The notes beneath the pieces are model-generated. The model was given only the letters and a program-made list of their open reading frames with translations, made no database searches and was not told the origin of the DNA. A stretch of 64,000 bases of DNA from Riptortus pedestris (taxonomy: Eukaryota > Arthropoda > Insecta > Hemiptera > Alydidae): positions 135,566,501 through 135,630,500 of the forward strand of contig CM032232.1 of NCBI GenBank assembly GCA_019009955.1, read 5' to 3'. Below, piece after piece: positions 34,970 to 46,132 of the stretch. Every line of letters begins with the position of its first letter. Position 1 is the first letter of the stretch. The translations under genes and the position numbers were made by a program.

Positions 34970-37140
34970 TTACCTCTGTACGTCGTTGCTCTGCGCCACC
35001 CGGTCCGTTTGTCCGGTAGCCCTTCTGTATGCATCCCTCGACCCTAAGATAACTATTATTAAACCGGCTTGACGATTAAGATGTGTCATGCTTCTACCTG
35101 TGAATGGTTGGATCCGACTTCCGACTTCTAAGCTTAGTATTTTGTTGGTGATCGGGTTGAACTTCATCCAAACGAAAAATCCCAATGGAATACCATCAAT
35201 TTTGGTTTCTTCCTTTGTGAGACACGTTGGTCTACGCCACCGCGTTCCTTTCTCCGGTAGTACTTCTATATTCACACATGCAACCTAATTATTAAATATG
35301 CTAGATGATTGAGATGCAGCAAACTTTAGAAGGACAGAAGACTTCTATCATTGGCTGTTTGGATGTTCTGACTTCTAAACGAAACGTTTTATCGGTCATC
35401 GGATTGAACTTCATCCAAACGTAAGATCCTTTATCGGATTCTCCGATCTTGATTTCTTGCTTGTGAGAAACGATGGTCTGTGCCACGCAGTTCGTTTTTC
35501 AGGTAGGACATTTATATTCACACACGGAACTTAAAATAACCATCATTAAACTATGTTAATGATTGAGATGTATCAAACACGGAAGGACATCAGACTTCAG
35601 TCCGTAAATATTTGTATGATCTGAAAACTAAATTTAAAACTTTGTTGGTGATAGGATCGAACCTCATCCAAAGAAAATATTCTTTGTTGGGTGCTCCGAT
35701 TTTGACTCTTCTTGTGGATGATGTTGCTCTGCGCCACCCAGTCCGTTCTTCTGGCAGCACTTCCTTTATTCACACACGGAACTTTCGTTAACTATTATTA
35801 AACGGGATTGATGATTGAGATGTATCCGACGTCAGAAGGACACAAGATTTCTAACTATGGCTGTTTGGACGTTTAGACTTCTAAACGTAAAGTTTGGCGG
35901 TGATTGGATTGAACTTCATCCAAACGTAAAATCCTTTATCGGATAGCCCGATTTTGATTTCGTGCTTGAGAGACACGTTGGTCTGGGCCACTCCTTTCGT
36001 TTTCCGGTAGCCATTTTATAGTCATGGAACTTAAATAACCAATATTAAATCGACTTGAAGATTGAGATGTTCAGACTTCACAAGGGCATGAGACTCCTGT
36101 CTTTGACTGTTTGGATGAACCAACTTCCAAACTTAAAGTTTGTTGGTGTTCGAATTGAACTTCATTCAAAGGAAATACCCATTTTTGGGTACTCTGATTT
36201 TGACTCCACTTGTGTATGACGTTGTTCCGCAATACCCTGCCCGTTTGTCCTGTATCATTTCTATATGCACACAGGGAACTTAAAATAATCATTGTTAAAC
36301 CAGCTTGTCGACTAAGATATATCAGACATCACAAGGGCATCAGACTTCCATCAGTGAATGCTTGAATGAACCGACTTCTAAACTCAAAGTTTGTTCGTGT
36401 TCGGATTGAACTTCGCCCAAAAGAAATATTCCTTATAGAGTACTCCCTTTTTTAACGCGTTTGTGTATTATGTTGTTCTGCGCGACACAGTTCGTTTGAC
36501 CCGTGGCCCAATATTCACAAAAATAATTTAAGATGATCATTATTTAACAGGCTTGATGATTCAGATATATCAGACATCAGAAGTACACGTGACTTTTATC
36601 CGCGAATGCTTGCTTCATCCGACTTCTTAAATTAGTTTTGTTGGCGATAGGATTGAACTTTCAAAGGAAAGTTCAAAGGAAATGAAGGAGGTTCAAAGGA
36701 AATATCCTTCATCGGATACTCCGATTTTGGTTTCCTGCTTGTGAGAGACGTTGGTCTGCGCCACCAGGTTCCTTTGCTCTGTAGCTCTTTCATCTCCATT
36801 CTGCAAATCTAAGATAAACATTATGTTAGAGATTGAAATGTCAGATCCAGACCTTAGAAGAACACCAAACTTCTATTCCTCAATTTTTGGAGATAAAAAG
36901 ATTGATCTTCCTCCGTCGAAAAGATCCATTTTAGTTACTCCTATTTTAATAGTTAATTCATTTAACCTTTCCTAATCTATGATAACCGTTATTACATCGG
37001 CTAGGTGATTCAAGTGTGGGTCGCAGGCTTCGGGAACTTTCCGATTTCTATGTGTAAACGTTTGGCGGTAAGCTAATTAAACTATATTAGCCTAAGGGAG
37101 AGTTCTTTACTTCGGTTTTGGGGCACAGAAACCACTCCAT
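34970..37140. repeat. Diverged tandem array of about nine ~247-bp units
   Basis: A landmark of the form (A/C)(C/T)GTTG(C/G)TCTGCGCCAC recurs at about 34984, 35224, 35469, 35721, 35973, 36219, 36470 and 36749, spacing 240-279 bp. Each is followed by a C/T-rich GTTCGTTT..CGGTAG and then TTGAACTTCATCCAAA. A last decayed unit ends near 37140. Units fall into two classes by the sequence before the landmark (TTGNTTTC..GCTTGTGAGA versus TTGACTC..TTGTGTATGA). Short - strand ORFs (e.g. 34970-35275, 35301-35486) share the segment WMKFNP, but stops and frame changes interrupt other units, so coding is doubtful. Confidence 0.88.
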
Positions 37141-38272
37141 GCCTTTCTTGTCTTTTTCTTTCCTTAGTGAGTGGAAATTCTATTAACTGGAACAAACAAT
37201 GCGCACACATCATTATTAGTTAATTTTGTAGTCCAGATATTTGTTCTAATGTTGTTGGATTTCTATAAACATAACTGTATATAGTTGTTTATGGTTTAAT
37301 TTTTCACGTTTTGTAAGGGTGGTTTTAAAGTTGAAAATATTTAAAAAATACGCTACCTTAATGGAAAAAATGATTGATTGATTTAAAAAAAAATACATCC
37401 TGAGAAACCTTTTTTTTTTTTCGAGGTCAAAATATGGAGCTTAGATTTTCACTGTTGCGAATCTTCGTCGTTGGGACTATAAAAGATCGTGTGTCGCCCC
37501 ACCTTGGATGTCCTTAGCCAGAAATAACTAATGATGTTGGGTGTCGGTAAAGAGCCGTCACCCCTGGACGAGCAACAGATGCGCCGGGTACACCCTGGGA
37601 CTCCGGGCATTGTGACTCGACGGCACAATGGGAAGACAGGGCACGAGATCTGTATAACGACCGAAAGATGAACCCGCGAGAAGAGAAACTATTAATCAAA
37701 CTATTAGTAGCTGGGCACTAAGAGGGTATTGTCGGGTGGAAACCATTCTGGATACGCTCTTAACGGAATTGGAGTGGCAGCCATAAAAAGTTTTTGGAAA
37801 TGGTGCGTTGTGGACGATTTTAAGTTCCAACTTCGTCGGAAGGTTTATTTTTGTAGAAAATGTACTTCTGAATTTACTACTTATGACATGGTTTTTGGAA
37901 TGTTCCTAAAAATATCCATCTATTCTGCCTGGGAAATGGCAAAAATCGGTTCTATTACATTCTTTGATTCGGTTCACAGAAACTGAGGTATTCAGAGTTT
38001 TAGAATCCCTCCCATCTTCCTAGACATATTTTAGCCTTAACACGTATGACTTTACACCTCCAAAATTACAAGAGCGATGGAGGATGGAGGACATTGCGTA
38101 TTGCGTATTGTGTATGTATTGCATTGTAATGTTGCATTGCGTATTGTTGAATGTTGTATGGTATTGATTATATAATCATTTTTGTGAATTTATGAGACAT
38201 ATTTTCATGTATCCCACATTGATAAGGTTCGTTGATAATTATATTTGATACTTAACCTACAAACATATCATT
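37141..38272. other. Unique sequence; GC-rich patch at 37480-37680
   Basis: The patch (near ACCCCTGGACGAGCAACAG) is unlike its AT-rich surroundings. ORFs at 37514-37699 (-) and 37729-37986 (+) have no recognisable domain. At 38094-38160 there is a short degenerate run of TTGCGTAT/TTGCATT units. Confidence 0.4.
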
Positions 38273-38629
38273 TGATCAAGTTCGTTAACGGCTGAAATTA
38301 GACCAGTGGGGGGGGGGGGGTTAGAGGGGAGGATTTCCGAAAATTCGAAATATCTCCGTTACTATACGTTGGATCGAAATATTGTACAGAATCAATCTTA
38401 TTGCAAATTAAAGTTACTATAAATACAATTATTCTCTATCTTGAATATTAACCGAGATATTTGCAATTTTATTAAATCTGGGCGGCTAACGGATGGGTGG
38501 GTGACTTTCTAGCCAAAAGCTAGTTCGGCCGTTTACTTAACTGCTTGACTCTCGTGAAATTTCTCTATTGTAAAACTTCACGTAGGAAATCTGCTTAGTT
38601 TACGCAGCTCCTGCGAGACGGACTTTTAT
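38273..38629 (+). mobile_element. H-family 3' half (Ha)
   Basis: It begins inside the body at GATCAAGTTCGTTAACGGC, immediately before the G-run (about 38311-38321), and runs to GGAAATCTGCTTAGTTTACG, hairpin and GAGACGGACTTTT. Everything 5' of the G-rich tract, including the TA core, is missing. Confidence 0.92.
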
Positions 38630-38910
38630 CTTACTTATATGACCTCCATCTTCTTCCTACACCCTCATTGCCAATTTTTTAAAATTTTGTCCTCCACATT
38701 TAAAATTCTTTCAAAATTTCATTACTACACAACTATCTATCTTGATTTTATCCGCCACTCTAGGTCTACCACAGGAGATTAGGACCTACGCCCTAACTCG
38801 TACGGCCAACCTGAGCCCCTTAAAAAGTCATGTGGCGCCTACATCGAATTTTCTAAACATTTTAACTGCAGTCATAACATGCTGTAATATGAGTTAAAGA
38901 TGAGTTTTTA

Positions 38911-39284
38911 TCAGACTTCCCTTCAGGGAAATCTGCTATTGAGGTCGTACTCATGACGTGATTGTTGATAAATAGTCCTCAAATGTCCATCGATCCTACA
39001 CAGGAGATGACGAAAATGAGGTCCGTTCAAAACTGTTAACGCTCTAGTGGTCGCAATTTTTGTTTGATCTTTAACGAACTCCATATATAAACATTTTATG
39101 TAACACTAAAGATGGCTGAAATCCGACAAGTGGGAGGGGGGGGGTAATTTCGAAAATTCCAAATATCCCCATTATTATGCTTTAGATCGAAAAAAGAACA
39201 AATCTTATTGAAAATGTAATGCTCTATAATTGTTGGTATGAAAGTTTTTTCACTGCCTTGAGTACTAACACAGATTTTGCACTA
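38911..39284 (+). mobile_element. H-family element (Hb), left part of a copy split by a nested insertion
   Basis: Mutated palindrome CAGACTTCCCTTCAGGGAAA, no TA core (AAAACTGTTAACGCTCTAG), body up to AACACAGATTTTGCAC. Its continuation is at 39918-40113, after the inserted element. The combined length of about 570 bp fits an Hb copy. Confidence 0.88.
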
Positions 39285-39409
39285 GTAGCAGATTTCCCTT
39301 AGGGGAAATCAGCTATTGAGGTTGTACTAATGACGGAATTTTCGAAATATTTCTTCAAATGTCCATCGATCCTACCTAGTAGATGACGAAAATGAGGTCC
39401 GTTCAAAAC

Positions 39410-39473
<64 letters not shown>

Positions 39474-39917
39474 TGTCTGTTACAGCTCTAGTGGTCGCAA
39501 TTTTTGTTTGATCGTTACCAATCTCGATATTTCGTCGTGTTATGTAAAATGACAGATCGAGTTCGGTAACGGGAGAAATGGGACCAGTGGGAGGGGGGGG
39601 GGTTTTGAGGGGAGGATTTTCGAAAATTCGAAATATCTCCGTTACTATACGTCGGATCGAAATATTGTACAGAATCAATCTTATTGCAAATTAAAGTTAC
39701 TATAAATATTGTTATATACATTTATTCTCTATCTTGAATATTAACCGAGATATTTCCAATTTTATTAAATCTGGGCGGCTAACGGACGGGTGGGTGACTT
39801 TCCCACCAAAAGCTAGTTCGGCCGTTTCATTAAGTGCTCGGCTCTCGTGAAATTTCTCTATTGTAAAACTTCACGTGGGAAATCTGCTTAGTTTACGCAG
39901 CCCCTGCGTGACGGACT
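39285..39917 (+). mobile_element. Full-length H-family element (Ha) nested inside an Hb copy
   Basis: 5' end AGTAGCAGATTTCCCTTAGG, (TA)n core at 39415-39470, G-run at about 39592-39602, Ha block (CAAAAGCTAGTTCGGCCGTT), hairpin ACGCAGCCCCTGCGT and GACGGACTT. It interrupts another H element in the same orientation, so it is the younger of the two. Confidence 0.94.
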
Positions 39918-40113
39918 TAATTTTGGTTTTCGGGCCAGAGTACCCCTCATCCTTCCTACTCATGTCATATTAACAATAAACTGTTATATAATGAAACACA
40001 TTATTTGAAGCCTAAGCACTAAATATTATTCTCATTAAATTTTTACGTATTGAGGTAAATGCAAATAGCGTGAGAAATTTACTATGTTTACGCAGCCCCT
40101 GCGTCACAGACTT
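39918..40113 (+). mobile_element. H-family element (Hb), right part of the split copy
   Basis: AATTTTGGTTTTCGGGCC continues exactly where the left part stopped (other Hb copies read TTGCATTTTTTAGTTTTCGG). The tail is TTTACGCAGCCCCTGCGTCA and CAGACTTTTTG. Confidence 0.88.
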
Positions 40114-40529
40114 TTTGTTTTTTGGAGCATCGAGTATTGGTGTTGTGAGAGGGTGACGGGAAATGCTTTGAATGTATGTTGATCCCGCTGGTGCGGTGCC
40201 TCCAGACTTGCTGGAGAAGATATGTCTGATTGACACTAGGTGGGGACTCTGCTCCCATTACTGGAGAAGGCAGTGTAAACAAGATCCAGAGATTGACAGC
40301 TCGGATCACTGACTGTCAATTAGCCCTTCAACAGTCCCACGCCGCCTCCTCTATGTGCACACATACACTATACACTTCGTACACACATATCTCCTTAATG
40401 TAGTGCAAGTGGTTTGACCAGATATGTGAAAAAAAGTGGTCAAGTATCTGGTAAGGAAGTAATAACAATAACATTTGAGTCAAGGATCATATAGGAGTCT
40501 GAAATAAGGCATTAATACATTGAGAATGT
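40114..40529. other. Unique GC-richer block
   Basis: Non-repetitive, moderately GC-rich sequence from about 40130 to 40390 with no domain-bearing ORF. The two - strand ORFs (40012-40309) extend into the H terminus and are accidental. Confidence 0.35.
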
Positions 40530-40582
40530 TAAAAAGTCCGTCACTCTAGGGCTGTGTAAACTAAGCAGATTTTCCACATCCT
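40530..40582 (-). mobile_element. Solo 3' terminus of H-family element
   Basis: AAAAAGTCCGTCACTCTAGG, then GTGTAAACTAAGCAGATTTT. As with the copy at 8753, only hairpin plus subterminal repeat are present. Confidence 0.85.
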
Positions 40583-40676
40583 GGTATGGCATAGTTGTCA
40601 TCTCATCTTACCACACATTCTCTATTTCCATCTAAAAACCATGGGATTACTGAGAGAATACAACTAGGAAGTATAT

Positions 40677-40798
40677 AAATATTTTTAGAATGGCCCCAAC
40701 TCTAACCTCCAACTATTCCAAGTCCTATTTCCAACAACAAATATGATCTTTAGTAATGAAAGAAACTGTTAAATAACGAGTAAAATAAAGATAAAAAT
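40677..40798 (+). repeat. 121-bp direct repeat, left copy
   Basis: AAATATTTTTAGAATGGCCC to TAACGAGTAAAATAAAGATA is repeated with only a few differences at 41424-41545. The two copies flank a 625-bp segment holding a long palindrome. Confidence 0.93.
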
Positions 40799-40807
40799 AG
40801 TTATTTA

Positions 40808-40928
40808 TTATACAAGTGACGAAAGTAGATCATTTTACAACTCGAGTGAAACGTTTACCCACACGATCGAAGCGAGTGTGGTAATTTCACGAGAGTTTTA
40901 AATTCTACTTTCGTCACTAGTGTAATAT
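40808..40928. repeat. 120-bp imperfect palindrome (MITE-like)
   Basis: The left arm starts at ACAAGTGACGAAAGTAGA (about 40812) and pairs with TCTACTTTCGTCACTAGTGT (about 40911) at the right end. Internal parts CACACGATCG/CGAGTGTGG also pair around a centre near 40869. With arms of nearly 60 bp and almost no loop, it would form a long hairpin, as foldback MITEs do. No target duplication was determined. Confidence 0.8.
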
Positions 40929-41308
40929 TAAATTTTTTTCTATAATCGTGTAATACATGATCAGATCTAACCAGAATATGAACAAAATTAGGATGTTGTG
41001 AAGATTATGGTATGTTGTTGGTAGGTTATAAGCATGGTTGTGAAAGGTTATAAGCATAGTTATAAAACAACTAGTGATGATTGTGAAGTAGTGCAGTTAT
41101 AAACAAGTGCAGGTTATAAACAAGGAAGGTAATTATTATTATATTTAAATTTTAAAATATATTGATTATTTCAACCAATAATTCATTCACATTTCAATTT
41201 ATTTTGTTAAAATAAATTCTTACAATGTTAAGAAACATTTAAAAGCATTTAATTTCCAACTTCAAATTATTTTTTAATTTATACTTATTACTAATTAAGA
41301 AGGCAATT

Positions 41309-41334
41309 CACTTTCTTCACTTGTGAAGAAAGTG
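41309..41334. repeat. Perfect 12-bp hairpin CACTTTCTTCAC
   Basis: CACTTTCTTCAC-TT-GTGAAGAAAGTG. Further ACTTTCTTCACT copies follow at about 41339 and 41371, so the hairpin sits in a short run of the same motif. Confidence 0.85.
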
Positions 41335-41423
41335 ATTACTTTCTTCACTCTATTGCAAAATGTTTCACTTTCTTCACTCATTTCAGTTTAGTAATGTTAC
41401 CATTGTTCAACCATTACAGAAAA

Positions 41424-41545
41424 AAATATTTTTAGAATGGCTCCAACTCTAACCTCCAACTATTCCAAGTCCTATTGCCAACAACAAATATGATCTTTAG
41501 TACTGAAAGAAACTGTTAAATAACGAGTAAGATGAAGATAAAAAA
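41424..41545 (+). repeat. 121-bp direct repeat, right copy
   Basis: Partner of 40677-40798, offset 747 bp. Differences are single bases (GGCTCC for GGCCCC, ATTGCC for ATTTCC). The repeats do not start TG or end CA, so a standard LTR is unlikely. Confidence 0.93.
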
Positions 41546-41689
41546 AATATTTTCTTCTTAAAATCTTGATTGATGACGTATTACACATAGAATTTGCATG
41601 TATATCTCATTATAAACGTCTCTTTATCTGTTATCTAAGAAAACAAATTTATGATTTGTTAATCCTCGTTGTTAATATGGCCCTGAAAT

Positions 41690-42126
41690 CTAAAACATCC
41701 AAATATCTCGGTTAACATTCAGGATAGACAAAATATGTGTACAACAACATTACAAGTACTTTAATTTGGAATAATATTGGTTATGTAGAATTTGTCGATC
41801 TGACTTATAATAACGGAGATATTTCCAATTTTCCAAATTTCCTCTCTAAACCTCTTCCCTCGCACTGTTCTGATTTCTGCCATTAACCAACTTGATTTCT
41901 TTTGCATAAAAAGATTAAATATCGAATTTGGAAACCATCAAACAAAATTGCGACCGTCAGAGCGCTAACAGACAATCATATAAATCTATATATATACGTA
42001 TATATATAATTTTGAATAGACCTCATTTTCGTCATCCTCTAGGTAGGATCTATGGACATTTGAGGAACTTTTTCGAAAATCGCTTCATGAGTACAATCTG
42101 AATAGCTGATTTAATCTGTTAATAAA
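41690..42126 (-). mobile_element. H-family element lacking its 3' end
   Basis: It runs from CAAATATCTCGGTTAACATT through the C/T-rich tract and GCGACCGTCAGAGCGCTAAC, a mixed TATATACGTATATATA core, and CATTTTCGTCATCCTCTAGG to a 5' end where the palindrome is reduced to GATTTAATCTGTTAATA. Confidence 0.88.
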
Positions 42127-42218
42127 ACCTGTAATCTTTAATTATGTTGACAGCTATATTGGCTAGCATACAGCTAACAGGTACAATAGTAATGTAGTTC
42201 ACAGTACAGTTACTAATG

Positions 42219-42681
42219 AAAAGTCCGTCACGCAGGGGCTGCGTAAACTAAGCAGATTTCCCATGTGAAGTTTTACAATAGAGAAATTTCAGAATAGAGA
42301 GCCGAACAGTTACGCGAACGACCCGAACTAGCTCTTGACGGAAACTCACGAATAGACCCGAAGTTAGCCGATCTCGTCTCAGAAGCTGAAAACAGAAAAA
42401 TGCCAATATCTCGGTTAATATTCAAGATACAGAATAAATGTATATAACACTATTTATAGTAAATTTAATTTGCAATAAGATTGATTGTGTATAATTTTTC
42501 GATCCGACGTATAGTAACGGAGATATTTTGAATTTTCGAAAATCCTCCCCTCTAAACCCCCTCCCTCCCACTGGTCCGATTTCAGCCATTACCGAACTTG
42601 ATCTGTCTTTTTACATAAAAGGTTTAAATATCGAGTTTGGTAACGATCAAACGAAAATTGCGACCGCTAGAGAGTTAACAG

Positions 42682-42755
<74 letters not shown>

Positions 42756-42875
42756 GAACGGACCTCATTTTCATCATCTCCTGGGTAGGATCGATGGACA
42801 TTTGAAGAAATTTTTCGAAACTCGCGTCATGAGTACGACCTCAATAGCTGATTTCCCTTAAGGGAAATCTGCTAA
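42219..42875 (-). mobile_element. Full-length H-family element (Ha); good reference copy
   Basis: Both ends are intact: AAAGTCCGTCACGCAGGGGC and GATTTCCCTTAAGGGAAATC followed by TGCTAA. The (TA)n core at 42687-42751 is about 65 bp and total length about 657 bp. The 86-residue ORF across it includes a Tyr-Ile run that only reflects the TA core. Confidence 0.95.
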
Positions 42876-42944
42876 AAAAAAACAACAGTTAAGTGAAGTT
42901 GACTAATTGAGTTCTAGAGAACCATGGAGTCCGCCATTGAATAA

Positions 42945-43035
42945 ATTCCTATCGCCCAGGTGAGAATCGAACTCAATGTTCACCAAGTGAGTTTAAGACC
43001 TTGACGACTTAAGTCACATGACCACCTAAATGAAT
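42945..43035 (-). mobile_element. tRNA-related SINE-like fragment
   Basis: On the - strand TTGAGTTCGATTCTCACC resembles a pol III B box (GGTTCGANTCC) and a T-arm. Upstream is GGTGGTCATGTGACTTAAGT. The A box is poor and no cloverleaf can be folded by eye, so this is not a tRNA gene. A tRNA-derived SINE head is the likelier reading. Confidence 0.4.
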
Positions 43036-43212
43036 CTTAACACGATCGTAGTATTGTTTTAAAAGCAGTCACAGAAGCTCACTTTATTTGCTGTAGGTCG
43101 AGTTCACTTATGCTATGTCCTAGCCTTCGAATAGTCTTGACCTCCGCTGGAAAATCATAACAGCGTTATTCTCACTTGTGACAGCAACCATTATTTAGCA
43201 TGCAATTAAAAA

Positions 43213-44310
43213 TGAAAAGTCAGTCACGCAGCGGCTGCATAAACTGAACTGATTTCTCACGTGCGGGTATAAAAAACTTGTGATATGAGCTCACCTGATA
43301 TTTCCTTTTTCCATGAAAAAAAAGCACCAATCAGTAGAAGATGGTAGGAATTGTGATGACGTCATCTCACATGAATTTTCATGTGCCTTGCGTAACGAAG
43401 GTCTCTTCGGAATATAATATTTAGTGTTTAAGATTAGAATAAAGTGGTTCATGATAGCTTATTGATATTTTGTCATGAGTAGGAGTGGGGGACGCAGAAA
43501 TCAGAAAACTAAAAAATGCAAATATGTAGGTTAACATTCAAGATAAAGAATAAATGTATGTAAAAACATTTGTAGACAAGAATTGTGCCATAAGATTACT
43601 CCTATACAAGTCCTCGATTCAATATATTCAACATATCTCCTAAATAAGATTAAAAGTTTTGGAAGAAACAGTTAAATTCAGGGTAAATAAGAATTTCCGA
43701 AAATTCATGAGACATACGTTCAAGTGTCTCAATTGTAGAGGTTCGTTGTCATATCATATTTGATACTTAGGCCAGGAATAAAATGCTTTATGATACACTA
43801 GCGATCCGACTCAAAATAAAGGAGATAGTGTTTTCAATTATAAAACAGAAATTATTTATAATTTCTTAATAAATTATATCTTATGATTTCACATAAAGTT
43901 GTTGATACAATCACCAATAAAATACTTGAAGGGTGACCCTTGCTTGAAAAAATTAATAATCCCCAGGCAAGACAGATATAAATAACAAATAGAATTATCA
44001 TACCTTGTATAAAAAAAGATTGATTTGGCTAATGGAGGTATTTAGAACTTTCCAAATTGCCTTCATCTAATATACTTGACCTTTAGTTTTGCATGAAACG
44101 CAACGAGTTTGGTAACGGTCAAACACATATTCCGACCACAAGAGAGGTAACTGTCAAGTATATACATATACGAGTATATTTATAATTTTGAGCGGACCTC
44201 ATTTTCGTCATCATCTAAGTATGATCGATGGATTTTTGAGGAAATTTTTCGAAAATCGCTTCAAGAGCAAGACCTCAATTTCTGATTTACCTCAAGGAAA
44301 TCTGCTGATG
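43213..44310 (-). mobile_element. Old H-family element (Hb) with inserted or rearranged interior
   Basis: Hairpin end AAAAGTCAGTCACGCAGCGG, Hb block (GAGTAGGAGTGGGGGACGC near 43477), then body with foreign or rearranged sequence between about 43630 and 44020. Next come CGAGTTTGGTAACGGTCAAA, TATATACATATACGAGTATA and CATTTTCGTCATCATCTAAG to a decayed palindrome at about 44280-44305. Its length (about 1.1 kb) exceeds other Hb copies because of that interior. Confidence 0.8.
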
Positions 44311-44680
44311 ACTATGAACAATCATGAAAACCTATTTTCTTTTATTATAATTATTTATTTGTTATTTTTTTATGTATTTAATGAGCTCCGCAACTAGACG
44401 ATGTCACTCAGTATCATTTATTTTCAATGCTCTAAATTAACATTTTAAGATATTAAAAAGTATTTTCAAAATTATTAAAACATAGTATAAAATATAACGA
44501 AATAAAATTAAGTTTTCAAATAAATCAATCTGAAACTATGAATTTTGCGGTAAATCCTGGTATGAGGATGATGGAAGTCTAAGGGACAAGTTTAAGATGT
44601 ATTATACACTATAGTTCTCAAAAACACATACACGAATTAGTTACATAAATTGAGATATAAGACGTGGAGAAATGATTGGG
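44311..44680. other. AT-rich unique sequence
   Basis: Nothing recognised. ATT/TAA-rich, no repeat match in the window. Confidence 0.45.
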
Positions 44681-44739
44681 GTAGGTGTGGTTTAATGTTT
44701 GTTGTAAATATCTATTGTCTTCAAGTGATTTAAGAGTGT

Positions 44740-45460
44740 ATTTAAGACCTATTTGCAGAAGTTTTTTCATCGAGATCTATCAGACCATTTCCGAATCTCC
44801 AATGGCAGATATGGAATCTCTTTTAATAAATAGGAAGCTATTAATATTTCGGTCACGGACAATGGCTTGTCACTGTGAAGGGCCTGTGTGACTCTCTGCG
44901 ACACCTCCTTGAAGAAAGTGTCGCTGGGTAACAAAAAAAAAAACCCCTCCCCACTGCCATGTGACTATTAAGTTGACAAATGATGCGAAGGGAGTAACGG
45001 TTGCCCCTGGAGACCACCCCTCCACCCCAAACACTTCTAGGATCCTCTCCTCGGAGGACATTAATAATCCTTAAAGGATATGAACGGGTTGTTTCTGTGT
45101 GAGAGTGTCCTCATAGACGCCGCTATCTGTCAACGTCTCGTCCCCAAGCAGTCTCGAGTGGCCCGGGACCCCTCAGCGATCGGCGGGGGGTGAAGGGTTA
45201 GATTAACTCCGGCATTTCATTTATCTACTTCAAGTAGCCAAAAGGTAAGATTATCAACTCTCTTTGTGCTCTTCGCCAGCAATGACATTCGTATAATATG
45301 AATTAATGGTGGCTTCTTTATATTTTTTTTTCACTTACCCCTGAGAGTGGTCCAACGATCTTCGCTGTCACACAACCCTTCAGTCAGTGATGTGTATCAA
45401 ACTCATCTTACCGGTCGCTGTCATTGGCGCATGCTGTCAAATCAGGTCTTAAATGGAAAT
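44740..45460. promoter_or_regulatory. Candidate upstream regulatory block, 1.3-2.0 kb before the knirps-family exon
   Basis: It is the longest GC-richer non-repetitive block near the exon. It contains AGGAAGCTATTAATATTTCG near 44831, GACTATTAAGTTGACAAATG near 44965, a GC-rich core (CGATCGGCGGGGGGTGAAGG near 45178) and ACTTCAAGTAGCC near 45227, a potential nuclear-receptor half-site (TCAAGTAG/AAGTAG). Position, uniqueness and composition suggest promoter or enhancer function; no direct proof. Confidence 0.3.
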
Positions 45461-45710
45461 GCACGTTGGAAGAAGTGACACTAAACAAATAATCTTTTGT
45501 TACCAAGCACCATATACATACTTAAAATAAAATTTGGGAGTTTGAATTTCACAGATTTTGATAGAATAAAACATAGGTGCTTTTCAGGACGCCAACCACC
45601 TGAATGTTCACATCATTCAACAAAATTGAACAGAATAAATTAATTCCAGGATTCCGTTAAACGTGGGCAGCATCCACACATGCGATACTTCTTACCATCG
45701 TTAATAATAC

Positions 45711-45935
45711 AAGATTAACCAAGAATAGATGTAAGAACTACCAGATAGTGAATTAATCAAAATTGTGATGTAGGTCAATTATAAATGGATATATCGATAC
45801 AAGAGAGGATATAATCATATTTACAACTTACAAAAACACAATTTACTCACAAAATTCAGGTACTGAACAAAAATAAGACTTAGGGATATCATCTGGTGAA
45901 AATAACATAGTAGTTTTTCGCCCTAAAACGTTATG
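45711..45935. repeat. Dispersed repeat, copy 2 (paired with 19421-19640)
   Basis: AAGATTAACCAAGAATAGATG through TTTACTCACAAAATTCAGG to TAGTTTTTCGCCCTAAAAC. On the - strand one frame stays open for about 27 codons (LGRKTTMLFSPDDIPKSYF) where copy 1 is interrupted, which may be the trace of a transposon ORF. Confidence 0.75.
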
Positions 45936-46019
45936 TCCATTCGCAGCAAGACTTCTTATTTTTTTTTAATTTAAAGGGTGTTTCCACAGTCCATACAGCT
46001 ATTTCCAAATGTGAACTAA

Positions 46020-46132
46020 ACTTATTTTCTTCATCGCTAGTTGGGGCCGAAGTACGTTTGAAAAATGTTTTAAAAAACTGCACTATGAGTTCAACCTTGG
46101 TGGCTGATTTCCCTTAAGGAAAATCTCCTACA
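46020..46132 (-). mobile_element. Decayed 5' end of H-family element
   Basis: ACTATGAGTTCAACCTTGGT, then GGCTGATTTCCCTTAAGGAA. The preceding bases weakly match the family (TTCTTCATCGCTAG). It is the last repeat before the exon. Confidence 0.75.

Noticed and set aside
34970..35275. 101-residue - strand ORF in the 247-bp array as a gene
   Set aside because: Neighbouring units shift frame or contain stops. Kept as a finding because the WMKFNP segment is shared, but not called coding.
37729..37986. 85-residue ORF with Cys pairs (YFCRKC)
   Set aside because: A single C-x2-C is not enough for a zinc finger; no second pair, homologous copy or splice context.
40677..41545. Standard LTR retrotransposon with 121-bp LTRs
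   Set aside because: No TG...CA ends, primer-binding site or polypurine tract recognised.
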